Shown here one piece after another: positions 1 through 6,659 of a stretch of 62,980 nt of DNA. This stretch comes from Xanthobacter sp. NM-59. Its GTDB lineage: Bacteria; Pseudomonadota; Alphaproteobacteria; Rhizobiales; Xanthobacteraceae. The notes under the pieces were generated by a model, which made no database searches, was not told where the DNA came from, and worked only from the letters and a program-made list of their open reading frames with translations. Location of the stretch: contig NZ_JACBFQ010000016.1 of assembly GCF_021401125.1 (NCBI RefSeq), positions 1-62,980 of the forward strand, written 5' to 3'. The translations under genes were made by a program, and so were the position numbers. Position 1 is the stretch's first letter; each line of letters opens with the position of its first letter.

Positions 1-960
1 CTCTAAGTTAAGGATGCGATTTTCGCTGTCGTCTCGAGGCTTTAAGCCCTGTTTCGGTTCCCGATAGCACGAGGGGTGGGTTCCTGATGGCACGTGCCCC
101 GGAGTTCCCGATAGCACGAGCCGATTCACAGCTCGTCCACAGGCGGGCTCGAAGGCAAGCAGCGAGTGGGCGCGCTCGTCGAGCTCCAGGAACAGGGTGT
201 AGCCGGGCAGCGGCTGGCGGCGGATGATGTCCCTGAGCTCGAAGGCAAAGCGCTTGAAGGGCGAGAGGCTGCCGGATTTGAGATGGAGGTGGCGGAAGTC
301 GAAGCGCCAGCCATCCGGTTGGCGGCCGCCATGCTTGCGCACCAGCCGGTAGAGCCAACGGTCGAGCCCACCCATCAGCTCGAAATACGCCCGGTCGATG
401 GTGAGGACGAGCGCGTCCTCCACGATGGCGCAATAGAACCAGTCCGGGACGATGAGCTCGATGCCGGCGGGCTTCCCGTCCCGGTCCGTGCGCTCCTTCC
501 ATTCGTTGATCCAGGAGAAACGGTGACGCCGACCCTCCACCCGCTGGCGGATGGAGGTGGACACGGTGGTGGATTGAAGGCGGTCGAGGGCGGCCTTCAG
601 GCGCTGATAGTCCCGCAGGGACGTGCCCCGGCCCACGAACCGGAGGATCTCATAGGGCGTCGCCGACATGAAGCGCGAGGTGCGAAGCCCGGCATCTCGG
701 GCCTCCACGATCTGACTGGCCGCCCAGATCAGGATGTCGGCGTCCCAGATGGTGGCCATGCCGTGGTCGGGCACGGCCTCGACCCGGATGGCGATGTCAC
801 CCGCCGCGAAATCGATGGGGGCGATCCGGTGGGTCTTGGCGAGGGAGAAGAAGGGATAGGCCATGAGATCCTGCGCATCGCGGGGCGCGAAGGCGCCCGG
901 GAGAGCGCGGAACAGCTCGAGCTGTCCGCCAGGCTCTGGGGAGCGGTGTCGTTCCGCCAT
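1..960 (-). CDS. repA: Replication initiator protein RepA, left copy (3' end beyond window edge)
   Basis: The start is ATG at 960 (MAERHRSPEPGGQLELF) and the frame stays open for 320 codons to base 1, so the stop lies outside. The protein matches the right-hand RepA almost throughout (DAQDLMAYPFFSL, then the conserved core and the ending EPKQGL...NLE). RepA of this type (the RPA family of alphaproteobacterial plasmids and integrative elements) binds origin iterons and starts replication in the cytoplasm. Three iteron-like repeats lie inside the 3' coding end. The gene sits 14 bp downstream of the HTH gene at 975-1253 and probably shares its transcript. The family call rests on my recognition of the sequence and context; no search was run. 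Confidence 0.8.
   Translation of the reverse strand, partial: MAERHRSPEPGGQLELFRALPGAFAPRDAQDLMAYPFFSLAKTHRIAPIDFAAGDIAIRVEAVPDHGMATIWDADILIWAASQIVEARDAGLRTSRFMSATPYEILRFVGRGTSLRDYQRLKAALDRLQSTTVSTSIRQRVEGRRHRFSWINEWKERTDRDGKPAGIELIVPDWFYCAIVEDALVLTIDRAYFELMGGLDRWLYRLVRKHGGRQPDGWRFDFRHLHLKSGSLSPFKRFAFELRDIIRRQPLPGYTLFLELDERAHSLLAFEPACGRAVNRLVLSGTPGHVPSGTHPSCYREPKQGLKPRDDSENRILNLE
57..120 (-). repeat. Three iteron-like direct repeats in the 3' end of repA (left)
   Basis: On the minus strand three copies of a 16-17 bp word (consensus CGTGCYATCRGGAAC) start about 23-24 bp apart, which is about two helical turns. On the plus strand they begin near 57, 80 and 104. The same arrangement occurs at the other end of the window (62863-62925). 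Repeats of this kind beside an initiator gene are typical initiator-binding iterons, so this is probably part of the replication origin. Binding is inferred. Confidence 0.65.
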
Positions 961-974
961 GACGACGCGGCCGC

Positions 975-1253
975 TCAGCGCGCGAGGCTGCCTGGCAGGG
1001 CACCAGGCATGGAATGACGCTTGGCTGGCAGGATGGAGCCGCGCGGATCGGAGGTGGAGGTGACGGCGCCGCGGGCCACCCAGGCCTGAAGATCCTCGAC
1101 GGAATAGACGACGCGCCCGCCGAGCTTGCGATAGGCGGGGCCGGTCCCGTAGGTGCGGTGCTTCTCGAGGGTCCGGGGGGAGAGGCTGAGGAAGACGGCG
1201 GCTTCCTTGGTGCGCAGATAGCGCGGCGGCAGCGGGGCAGCGTCGGGGCGCAT
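975..1253 (-). CDS. Small helix-turn-helix protein, excisionase/AlpA-like (left)
   Basis: This is a 92-aa protein starting MRPDAAPLPPRYLRTKEAA at ATG 1253, preceded by an ACGGAGG ribosome site. The core (RTKEAAVFLSLSPRTLEKHR...GPAYRKLGGRVVYSVEDLQAW) is the winged-helix fold of the HTH_17/MerR-like excisionase family. The 93-aa homologue on the right (61715-61996) starts at the equivalent residue. It lies between the FseA-like gene and repA. In the symbiosis island ICEMlSymR7A, FseA activates rdfS, an excisionase of this general class, so a recombination-directionality role is plausible. It could equally be a repressor of repA. The longer upstream frame was rejected because conservation with the right copy begins at MRPD. 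Confidence 0.7.
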   Translation of the reverse strand: MRPDAAPLPPRYLRTKEAAVFLSLSPRTLEKHRTYGTGPAYRKLGGRVVYSVEDLQAWVARGAVTSTSDPRGSILPAKRHSMPGALPGSLAR

Positions 1254-1392
1254 GGATCGAACCTCCGTGAGCGATCTCGGGCCGCTGGTCATCAGCGGCG
1301 GATGGCGCTCACGGTGGCGAAGGGCGGCCGTCGTGGGGGATGGGGAAGTTGAGGAGCCGAAAATCCCCACCTCTGCTGCCGTGGCGGTGCGG

Positions 1393-2161
1393 CTATGGTC
1401 GTCTGCGATGACGCAGAAGCTTGAGATACCCACCGCCAATCAGCGCGAGCCCGCCCTTGACGAGGCCGATGACCCGATCGCGCAGCGACGAGGTCTTCCA
1501 GGGCTCGGACATGACGCGCCTCTCGCCATAGAGGGCCATGGCGATGTCGCGATAGCTGGCGTCGTTGGTCCGGCCATCGGCCGCCAGCATCATGGCGCGC
1601 AGGCGGAGCCTTTGCTGCGCGGTGATCCGGGTGTCGGGGGGCATGGGGCGCCCTTCGCAGCTGCGCCAAAAGCGGGCCAAGGCTTCCACGCGGCCAGTCG
1701 TGTCCGCATCAAGCGGAATCACTGCTGCCAATGGTGCACCAGCATGGGTACCTGGCAAGAACAGCAGTTGGCTGGCGTGATCGCCGGGGTGAAGGATCGC
1801 GTGTCGCCCTTCAGCGCTGGCGCGCAACGCCATAGGACCGTCGAGGGATTGAGAGGACATACCGGAAAGGAATTCCGGCCGTTGAGTGAAAAGCAGGACA
1901 GCCGGGTCGACGACCGGCGACCACAGGACGTCCTGCTCCAGGGCGGACAGCGCGGGCCGGGCGGCGAAATCGCAGCCCCACGCGCTGCTCCACCTCCCGG
2001 GGGAGCGGTTCGGCATCGGTGCCGGCCTTCACGAGGGCGTGGTAGTGCTCCTGGTAGGACGTGTCCCGGCGCAGGCATTCCCAGGCGAGCCCCTCAACGG
2101 ACAGCTCGTCGAAATACGCGTAGCTGGCGGGCTCTCGCCAGCGCGATGTATCGGGCCTCAT
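1393..2161 (-). CDS. FseA-like excision activator (DUF6499 + DUF2285), read through a +1 frame change (left)
   Basis: Two overlapping frames together encode one 255-aa protein. Frame 0 starts at ATG 2161 (MRPDTSRWREPASYAYFDEL) and encodes a DUF6499-type N-terminus. The second frame, ending at 1393, encodes the DUF2285 part (ALSALEQDVLWSP to GGGYLKLLRHRRRP). Homology passes from frame 0 to +1 at codon 64-65, where the mRNA reads CGA UUU C. The right copy changes frame at the same codon and the same bases. In ICEMlSymR7A the homologous ORF pair msi172/msi171 is joined by programmed +1 frameshifting to make FseA, the activator of excision, so this is read as a working gene. Without a shift, frame 0 would give a 116-aa protein ending at 1811. 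Confidence 0.7.
1966..1972 (-). other. Candidate +1 ribosomal frameshift site (left)
   Basis: The minus strand reads CGA TTT C in frame 0 (CGA is codon 64 from ATG 2161). A tRNA-Phe reading UUU can re-pair with the overlapping UUC one base on, placing the ribosome in the DUF2285 frame. Identical bases at the identical codon number occur at 60990-60996. The slippage mechanism is inferred; the matched position is seen directly. Confidence 0.6.
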
Positions 2162-2288
2162 CGCTCATCTCCGAATCAGAGAGTGTGCGTCTCAGACCGG
2201 GACAATCAGGGATTGAAGGCAGTTCGGGAAGTCGGCTAAGGGGCATCACGTGATGCGCTGGCGGCATCACCTCGAGCGAGCCGAAGCG

Positions 2289-2549
2289 TCAGATTGGGCG
2301 CTCCAGAAGATCCTTGTAGCCGCTGGAAGCGACCCACCGCGCCCGGTCCAGATGGCTGTCATGGACATGACGGGCCCGTTCGGGCTCCCGGGCAGGATCA
2401 ATGCCGAACAGCACCGAGACGGCCTCCTGCCAGTCGGCTCCCTCGGCCGAAGCATCGAGGAGGCGCGCATAGAGCTTGATGTGCGCCCGATCATAGTCCG
2501 TCAGCGCGGGACCGGTCGGTGCGGTGTCCTCGAAAGCCTCGGTCACCAT
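2289..2549 (-). CDS. QseM-like small antiactivator (left)
   Basis: This 86-aa cytoplasmic protein (MVTEAFEDTAPTGPALTDYD...) contains the segment YDRAHIKLYARLLDASAEGADW, then an AVSVLFGIDPAREPERARHVHDSHLDRARW-type helical region. The right-hand copy (60423-60689) matches closely. It is transcribed divergently from an XRE regulator (2681-2929). That arrangement recalls qseM-qseC of the Mesorhizobium symbiosis island, where QseM is a small antiactivator that binds TraR and FseA, and QseC is the XRE-type switch. Lying just upstream of the FseA-like gene also fits. The family assignment is by size, context and recollection; the biochemical role is inferred. Confidence 0.5.
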   Translation of the reverse strand: MVTEAFEDTAPTGPALTDYDRAHIKLYARLLDASAEGADWQEAVSVLFGIDPAREPERARHVHDSHLDRARWVASSGYKDLLERPI

Positions 2550-2635
2550 GTTCGTCCGCGATCCTTTCCTACATCAGGTTTTCGCCTGAATCCTACACGC
2601 CTTTGGACGCGCCGGCTGCCGCCTCGAATGTAGAG

Positions 2636-2657
2636 AATACTCCGTGGTGAAATACTC
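2636..2657. promoter_or_regulatory. Candidate operator in the divergent qseM/qseC-like intergenic region
   Basis: The word AATACTC occurs twice, at 2636-2642 and 2651-2657, i.e. 15 bp apart, in the 131-bp gap between the divergent genes and 24 bp upstream of the XRE start. It is a reasonable candidate binding site for the neighbouring XRE protein, but it is short and unsupported by a second copy elsewhere. Confidence 0.25.
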
Positions 2658-2680
2658 AACAAGGCGGTGGTCTCTCGATC

Positions 2681-2929
2681 ATGGAGATCCGAGAGGTGTT
2701 CGCCCGGAATTTGAAGGCTGCGAGGCTCGCCAAAGGCTTGTCGCAGGAAGAGCTCGCCCATAGAGCCGGGATCGACCGCACCTACATCAGTTCATTGGAG
2801 CGATGCGTCTATAACGCCAGTATCGACGTCGTGGATCGATTGGCGTCCGCCCTTGAGCTTGATGCCGCCGTATTGCTGAAGCGGCCCGCCGCGGATGTTC
2901 CAATCGAGCCGGGAACTACGATCAATTGA
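2681..2929 (+). CDS. XRE-family regulator, QseC-like (left)
   Basis: This 82-aa protein is essentially a single Cro/C1-type HTH: residues 5-60 (FARNLKAARLAKGLSQEEL, AHRAGIDRTYISSLER, then SIDVVDRLASALELD). It is divergent from the QseM-like gene with a 131-bp shared promoter region. In ICEMlSymR7A the QseC protein holds the qseM/qseC switch in a bistable state, and the same arrangement suggests that job here. The right-hand backbone has no copy of this gene; an unrelated XRE protein in tandem orientation takes its place. Confidence 0.65.
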   Translation: MEIREVFARNLKAARLAKGLSQEELAHRAGIDRTYISSLERCVYNASIDVVDRLASALELDAAVLLKRPAADVPIEPGTTIN

Positions 2930-2969
2930 AACGTTTGGGCAGCTTTCATTCTGCTCGATCGATGTGAAA

Positions 2970-2991
2970 GCCCCGGCCGTTGGGCCGGGGC
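2970..2991. terminator. Hairpin between convergent xre and DUF736 genes
   Basis: A 9-bp perfect stem (GCCCCGGCC / GGCCGGGGC) with a 4-nt loop lies 12 bp past the DUF736 stop. It is followed on the minus strand by a short T-run. A sister hairpin with an 11-bp stem follows the right DUF736 gene (59888-59914). Confidence 0.7.
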
Positions 2992-3003
2992 CTTGGGCGA
3001 GGC

Positions 3004-3330
3004 TTACTCGCCGCGGCGCCCGCTGGGGCGGGACCAGATGAGCGAGAAGGTGTCGCCGTCCTCGTCGTCGAACAGGTTGGCGTAGATCGGGGCGGTGAAG
3101 CTCGGATCGTCGAGCTTGAGACCCAGATAGTCGCGGCCCTCGTTGGAGCGCTTGGACCAGGCGGCGCCGATCTCGGCACGGCCCACCAGGACCCGGTGGC
3201 TGGGAGCGTTCTCGCCGGTTGCGCGCTGGTCGGGGACGATGCGCACGCCCTTGGCCTGGACACTGAGGGTGACGATTTCGCCGGTGAACTCGTTCGTGCC
3301 GATCTTCTTGAAGGTGCCGATGGTCGCCAT
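3004..3330 (-). CDS. DUF736 family protein (left)
   Basis: This 108-aa protein (MATIGTFKKIGTNEFTGEI...) shows the DUF736 pattern: VRIVPDQRATGENAPSHRV, EIGAAWSKRS, a REYLGLKLDDPSF-like strand (here RDYLGLKLDDPSF) and YANLFDDEDG. It is nearly identical to the right copy at 59555-59878. DUF736 proteins are small cytoplasmic proteins found on alphaproteobacterial plasmids and integrative elements; their biochemical role is unknown to me. ATG 3330 was chosen because identity with the right copy starts there. A long conserved leader lies upstream and a hairpin terminator downstream. Confidence 0.85.
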   Translation of the reverse strand: MATIGTFKKIGTNEFTGEIVTLSVQAKGVRIVPDQRATGENAPSHRVLVGRAEIGAAWSKRSNEGRDYLGLKLDDPSFTAPIYANLFDDEDGDTFSLIWSRPSGRRGE

Positions 3331-3947
3331 GTGAAGTCTCCTGGATTTCTGTCCCGAGCCCGCACCATTGCGGCCTCGATGGGGATCAAGAGGCCACAGG
3401 CGATCGACGCCGCACCCCGCCGAGGCCCCAACGGGGGCGCAGGGGCCGAAGCGCAGCGGAGGATGGCAGACAGGCGACTTTCTTGGCGCGCGAGGAATGG
3501 GTGATCCGGGGCCCCTTGGGGTGGTCGCCCAGGGGAAGAAAGTCGATCGGTGCCATTGCGGCAGAGGCGATCGAGGCGCAGCCGTCCTGCGGCCAGATCC
3601 GCCCATCGAAGAGGCCGCTTCGGTGTGCTCGGACCGACAGGGATCGACGGAGGAGACGATGGCGAGGCTCGTGCTCTGTCCCAAGACCGGAGCGTGTTCG
3701 CGGGATCGGCGATTCCCAAGGGTCAGGGCGGAATTCGGATTGTCCATTCCTGCCCACGGAGAGGTCACCCCCTTGCCTATGGCCCTGGATGAGCGAACGA
3801 AGCTGGTTTCATGGGTATGCATCGACGGGCCGGTCGCCAGGCCGAGAGGGTCGATCCGAGATCAACATCCCGGTGTTGCTGGGGCACCAAGACCACGACG
3901 GCCGAGCCCAACATCACCCAGCGTCCTCCGTCGAGCCCGGCCAGGGA
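3331..3947 (-). promoter_or_regulatory. 617-bp non-coding leader upstream of DUF736 (left), with repeated leader element B
   Basis: No convincing gene is present. Long open frames here are not shared with the right-hand counterpart (58969-59554), although stretches of the DNA are. The minus strand at about 3452-3498 carries an element also found upstream of the right DUF736 and both DUF2493 genes: TTCCTCGCG, then an A-rich stretch, then GCCATCCTCCGC and a GCTTCGG-like end. Further conserved blocks lie at about 3545-3660. Confidence 0.5.
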
Positions 3948-4382
3948 TCAGAGCCCCATGGTTCCCCGCCCGGATGGGTGGAGCGGAGTCGTGAGCCGCG
4001 CGAACGCCACCAAGCCGATCGCGATCGCACCGACACCCGAGAAGATGAGCTGCCAAGTCTGCGAGGGCAGGACGTGCTTCACGATGCCATAGGTCGCGGC
4101 ATAGCCGGCCACGACCGCCGGGATGACGAAGGCGAACGCGACGAGGAGCTTCAGCCAGAGCGGTTGCGGGACGACGAGCACGAACTGGCCGATGGCGCAT
4201 ATCGCACCGGCGGCGAGAAGGCCGACGACGATGGCGCCGATCCAGCCTGCACCGGTGCCATGGGCCCAACTGGCGGCAGTCAGTCCGAAGAGCAGCGGCA
4301 AGGCGAACACGGCGAGCGTAACCAGCAACCAGCAGAAGATGCCGATGACGGCGAGACACCCGAAGATGGAAAGGACGATCAT
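3948..4382 (-). CDS. Small multi-pass membrane protein (left)
   Basis: The protein has 144 aa and four or five hydrophobic segments: residues 1-35 (VLSIFGCLAVIGIFCWLLV...), about 46-70, about 76-96 and about 110-128. The right copy at 58528-58968 is colinear and has the same topology and the conserved GIVKH...PSxTWQLxFS segment. The family was not recognised and no catalytic motif is seen. It probably sits in the inner membrane. Its constant place between DUF736 and a 55-61-aa gene in both backbones shows it is a core element gene. Confidence 0.7.
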   Translation of the reverse strand: MIVLSIFGCLAVIGIFCWLLVTLAVFALPLLFGLTAASWAHGTGAGWIGAIVVGLLAAGAICAIGQFVLVVPQPLWLKLLVAFAFVIPAVVAGYAATYGIVKHVLPSQTWQLIFSGVGAIAIGLVAFARLTTPLHPSGRGTMGL

Positions 4383-4497
4383 GGTGGTGGTCTCCGCGAA
4401 AAGAAGCTAACGGGCGCGCCTCCACCACCACCGCGGCGCGACCGGAATCATAGCCGAGCTGCACCACTCCGGAAGCGGAAATCATCGCGATCTCCGC

Positions 4498-4683
4498 TCA
4501 CCGAAGCCAGCGCCGGTCAGGCAGCAAAGGATCGATCTCGCACAGGATCGAGGCGGCATCGCCGTCGAACTCATGGGCGGGCGTGACCGAGAGGCTGCCA
4601 TCGCCCGCTTGGAAGATGACGATGGCGACCATCAAGGTGGTGGCGAGGCTGAAGGCGAAGGCGTGAGCGTCGTTGAGGGACAT
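4498..4683 (-). CDS. Small conserved protein with one hydrophobic segment (left)
   Basis: This 61-aa protein starts MSLNDAHAFAFSLATTLMVA at ATG 4683, chosen because the 55-aa right copy starts identically and an AGGAG site lies upstream. A hydrophobic stretch near residues 9-25 could be a signal anchor. The tail is acidic (EFDGDAASILCEIDP). Function unknown. Confidence 0.6.
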   Translation of the reverse strand: MSLNDAHAFAFSLATTLMVAIVIFQAGDGSLSVTPAHEFDGDAASILCEIDPLLPDRRWLR

Positions 4684-4876
4684 GGGTCCAGCTCCTGTTC
4701 GAAGCGGAAGGCCATCCCCCGCTGACAGGCGCCCGACGGGTCGGACTGAGAGCCGCAATCACCGCGACGGCCTCGGCAGGAGCGGCGGCACGCGACGCGT
4801 CGCCGACCCTTCATGGGTTGATGGCCAGGCGATCGGGCGGACCAAGGATCAGCGCACGAAAAGCGGGGGATGGCCC
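4684..4876 (-). promoter_or_regulatory. Conserved leader (element C) upstream of the MSLNDAH gene (left)
   Basis: On the minus strand this region shares long identical words with 58025-58217: a 24-base identity (plus 4712-4735 versus 58166-58189) and a 19-base identity (plus 4839-4857 versus 58042-58060). Codon frames are not maintained between copies, so the conservation looks regulatory. Sequence similarity stops near 4876, where the accessory yjbR-like segment begins. Confidence 0.45.
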
Positions 4877-4991
4877 TGCGGGCACAGGAAGACGCATCCG
4901 GACGACGCTCTTGCCGGCCTGGGCTATGCTCGCTGTACGTTCGATGACCGATGCCAGGCAGAGCAACGCGAGACGCAGGGCAACCACGCGC

Positions 4992-5357
4992 ATGACCTAT
5001 GAGGAGTTCAACGCCTTCTGCGCATCGCTGCCGGCTGTGACCTACGTGATGCAATGGGGCGGGTCGCACGTCTGGAAAGTCGGTGGCAAGGTGTTTGCGA
5101 TCGGCGGCTGGCAGGAGGATGTCGAGGCCCGCTTCACGTTCAAGGTCAGCGACCTGTCCTATGAGGTGCTGCAAGAGCAGCCGGGCCTGCGCCCGGCCCC
5201 CTATCTTGCCTCGCGGGGTCTGAAATGGATCCAGCACTACGGGGAACCAGGCCTGTCGGACGCGGAGCTGCGCGACTATATCCGGCAGTCCCATCGGATC
5301 GTCTCCCAAGGTCTGTCGAAGAAGATGCGCGCCGCTCTGGGGCTTCCCATGGCGTGA
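4992..5357 (+). CDS. MmcQ/YjbR family DNA-binding-fold protein
   Basis: This 121-aa protein begins MTYEEFNAFCASLPAVTYV and has the YjbR fold signature: VTYVMQWGGSHVWKVGGKVFA, FKVSDLSYEVL, PAPYLASRGLKWIQ and the closing YIRQSHRIV. YjbR/CyaY-like proteins are small cytoplasmic proteins of poorly defined function. It is encoded on the opposite strand to the backbone and has no counterpart on the right, where a HEPN-like gene fills the same gap. It is therefore probably cargo inserted between the DUF2493 gene and leader C. Confidence 0.8.
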   Translation: MTYEEFNAFCASLPAVTYVMQWGGSHVWKVGGKVFAIGGWQEDVEARFTFKVSDLSYEVLQEQPGLRPAPYLASRGLKWIQHYGEPGLSDAELRDYIRQSHRIVSQGLSKKMRAALGLPMA

Positions 5358-5423
5358 TAGCGATCGAGCACGGATGACCAAGCAGCACACGCGCGCTGTC
5401 GAATTGTCGAAGACCGGTGGCGC

Positions 5424-6344
5424 TCACGCGCCACCGAACCTCGAGACCGGAATGCCGAGCTTCTTCGCCTTGTCGGCGAGGTTCTGCTGGATGCCGGTGC
5501 CGGGGAAGACCATGACGCCGATGGGCAGCACCTCCAGCATCTGGTCGTTGCGCTTGAAGGGGGCGGCGCGGCCGTGCCGTGTCCAGTCGGGAGCAAAGCC
5601 GATCTGCGGCACCTTGCGATGATCCGCCCAGCGCGATGCGATCTTCTCAGCTCCCTTGGGTGACTTGCCGTGCATCAGCACCATGTCTGGGTGCCTGGCG
5701 TGCACCTTGTCCGGGGCATCCCAGATGAGCCGGTGGTCGTTGAAATCGAGCCCGCCGGTGAAGGCCACCTTCGGCCCGGGCGGCAGGTGCACCTCCCGCT
5801 CGGCACGCTTCTTCGCCATCAGGAAATCGCGGCTGTCGATCACCGCCGCGGTCATGGTCTTGTGGTTGACCATGGAGCCTGCGCGTGGACGCCAGGGTGC
5901 TCCCGTGTGCCGCTCGTAGTGCTCTGCCGCTTCGTCACGCATGAGCTCAAGGGCGTCGCGGCGTTCTATAAGGGTCTGGCCCTTGGCGATGAGGCGCTCC
6001 AGTTCGACGGACTTCACCTCGCTGCCATCCTGTTCCTGCTGGGACCGGCGCTGCGCCTGCTCGTTGTCGTCGAGGTGGCGCTCGATCCGGCTGGTGGCGC
6101 GGTGGAAGAGATGCACGGTCGACCAGAGCAGATCGCCGAGGTCGGGCTCGAGGCCGGTATCGCCGAGGGTGGCGATGAGAGCGTCGAAGATATCGACGAC
6201 GGCGCCGGCGAGATGGTGGCCTTCGGGCAGCGGCCGGGGATCGGGCTCGTCCTGACTGAGCGAGTAGCCATGGAGCTGAAGTTCTCTCAGGACATGATCG
6301 GTCGGGGAAGAGGCGTGGTGGGGTTCGTCGTCATTCTGGCGCAT
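5424..6344 (-). CDS. DUF2493 (YspA/SLOG-like) protein (left)
   Basis: The protein has 306 aa. Residues 1-190 are a charged, helical, element-specific region. The C-terminus is a DUF2493 domain: KVAFTGGLDFNDHRLIW, MVLMHGKSPKGAEKIASRWA, then VPQIGFAPDW and a closing VFPGTGIQQNLADKAKKLGIP. DUF2493 belongs to the Rossmann-like SLOG superfamily of nucleotide-ligand sensors; the ligand here is unknown. I chose ATG 6344 (MRQNDDEPHH) because it follows a GAGGAAG site and the right copy has a parallel start, although a start 14 codons upstream is also conserved. The gene lies downstream of Toprim and 66 bp from the convergent yjbR-like gene. Confidence 0.8.
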   Translation of the reverse strand: MRQNDDEPHHASSPTDHVLRELQLHGYSLSQDEPDPRPLPEGHHLAGAVVDIFDALIATLGDTGLEPDLGDLLWSTVHLFHRATSRIERHLDDNEQAQRRSQQEQDGSEVKSVELERLIAKGQTLIERRDALELMRDEAAEHYERHTGAPWRPRAGSMVNHKTMTAAVIDSRDFLMAKKRAEREVHLPPGPKVAFTGGLDFNDHRLIWDAPDKVHARHPDMVLMHGKSPKGAEKIASRWADHRKVPQIGFAPDWTRHGRAAPFKRNDQMLEVLPIGVMVFPGTGIQQNLADKAKKLGIPVSRFGGA

Positions 6345-6659
6345 GGGATGCTTCCTCGCTTGGACCGCGACCGTCGCGGCCTTCATGGCGGCGGAAGCCC
6401 ATGAGCGGGACGGACCCGCACCCGAGGCGCAGCCGAGGGCCGAAGCGTCAGCGCAGGATGGCGAAGGCCGGCGATTTTGCTTCGCGATGGAACGCGCCGC
6501 CCAGCGCGCTCGCGCGAAGGGAGGCGCGTCGGAAAATCGTCGGCTGTGCCATTGCCGGACCGGCCCGCTTGTGGGCCTGATCGCCCTCTCGAAGGCCGCG
6601 GCGCGGTCCTTTGTGGCGGAACGCATCCGAGCGACACGACGCGATCTGCTCCGTCTCGG
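6345..6659 (-). promoter_or_regulatory. Leader region between Toprim and DUF2493 with element B (left)
   Basis: 315 bp without a supported gene. Element B lies at about 6447-6491 (minus strand: TTCCATCGCGAAGCAAAAT, then GCCATCCTGCGCTG and CTTCGG). It closely matches 56434-56485 and, more loosely, the DUF736 leaders. Confidence 0.5.

Noticed and set aside
57-120. Possible CRISPR array at the left edge
   Set aside because: Only three repeats with 7-8 bp between them, lying inside repA and mirrored at the other end; they are iterons. No CRISPR array or cas gene was seen in the window.
166-1017. 283-codon plus-strand open frame at the left edge
   Set aside because: Antisense to repA, whose minus-strand reading matches the right-hand RepA.
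1811-1966. Frame-0 continuation past the frameshift site as a separate functional protein end
   Set aside because: It does not resemble the frame-0 continuation in the right copy (60996-61109), so it is likely only a by-product.
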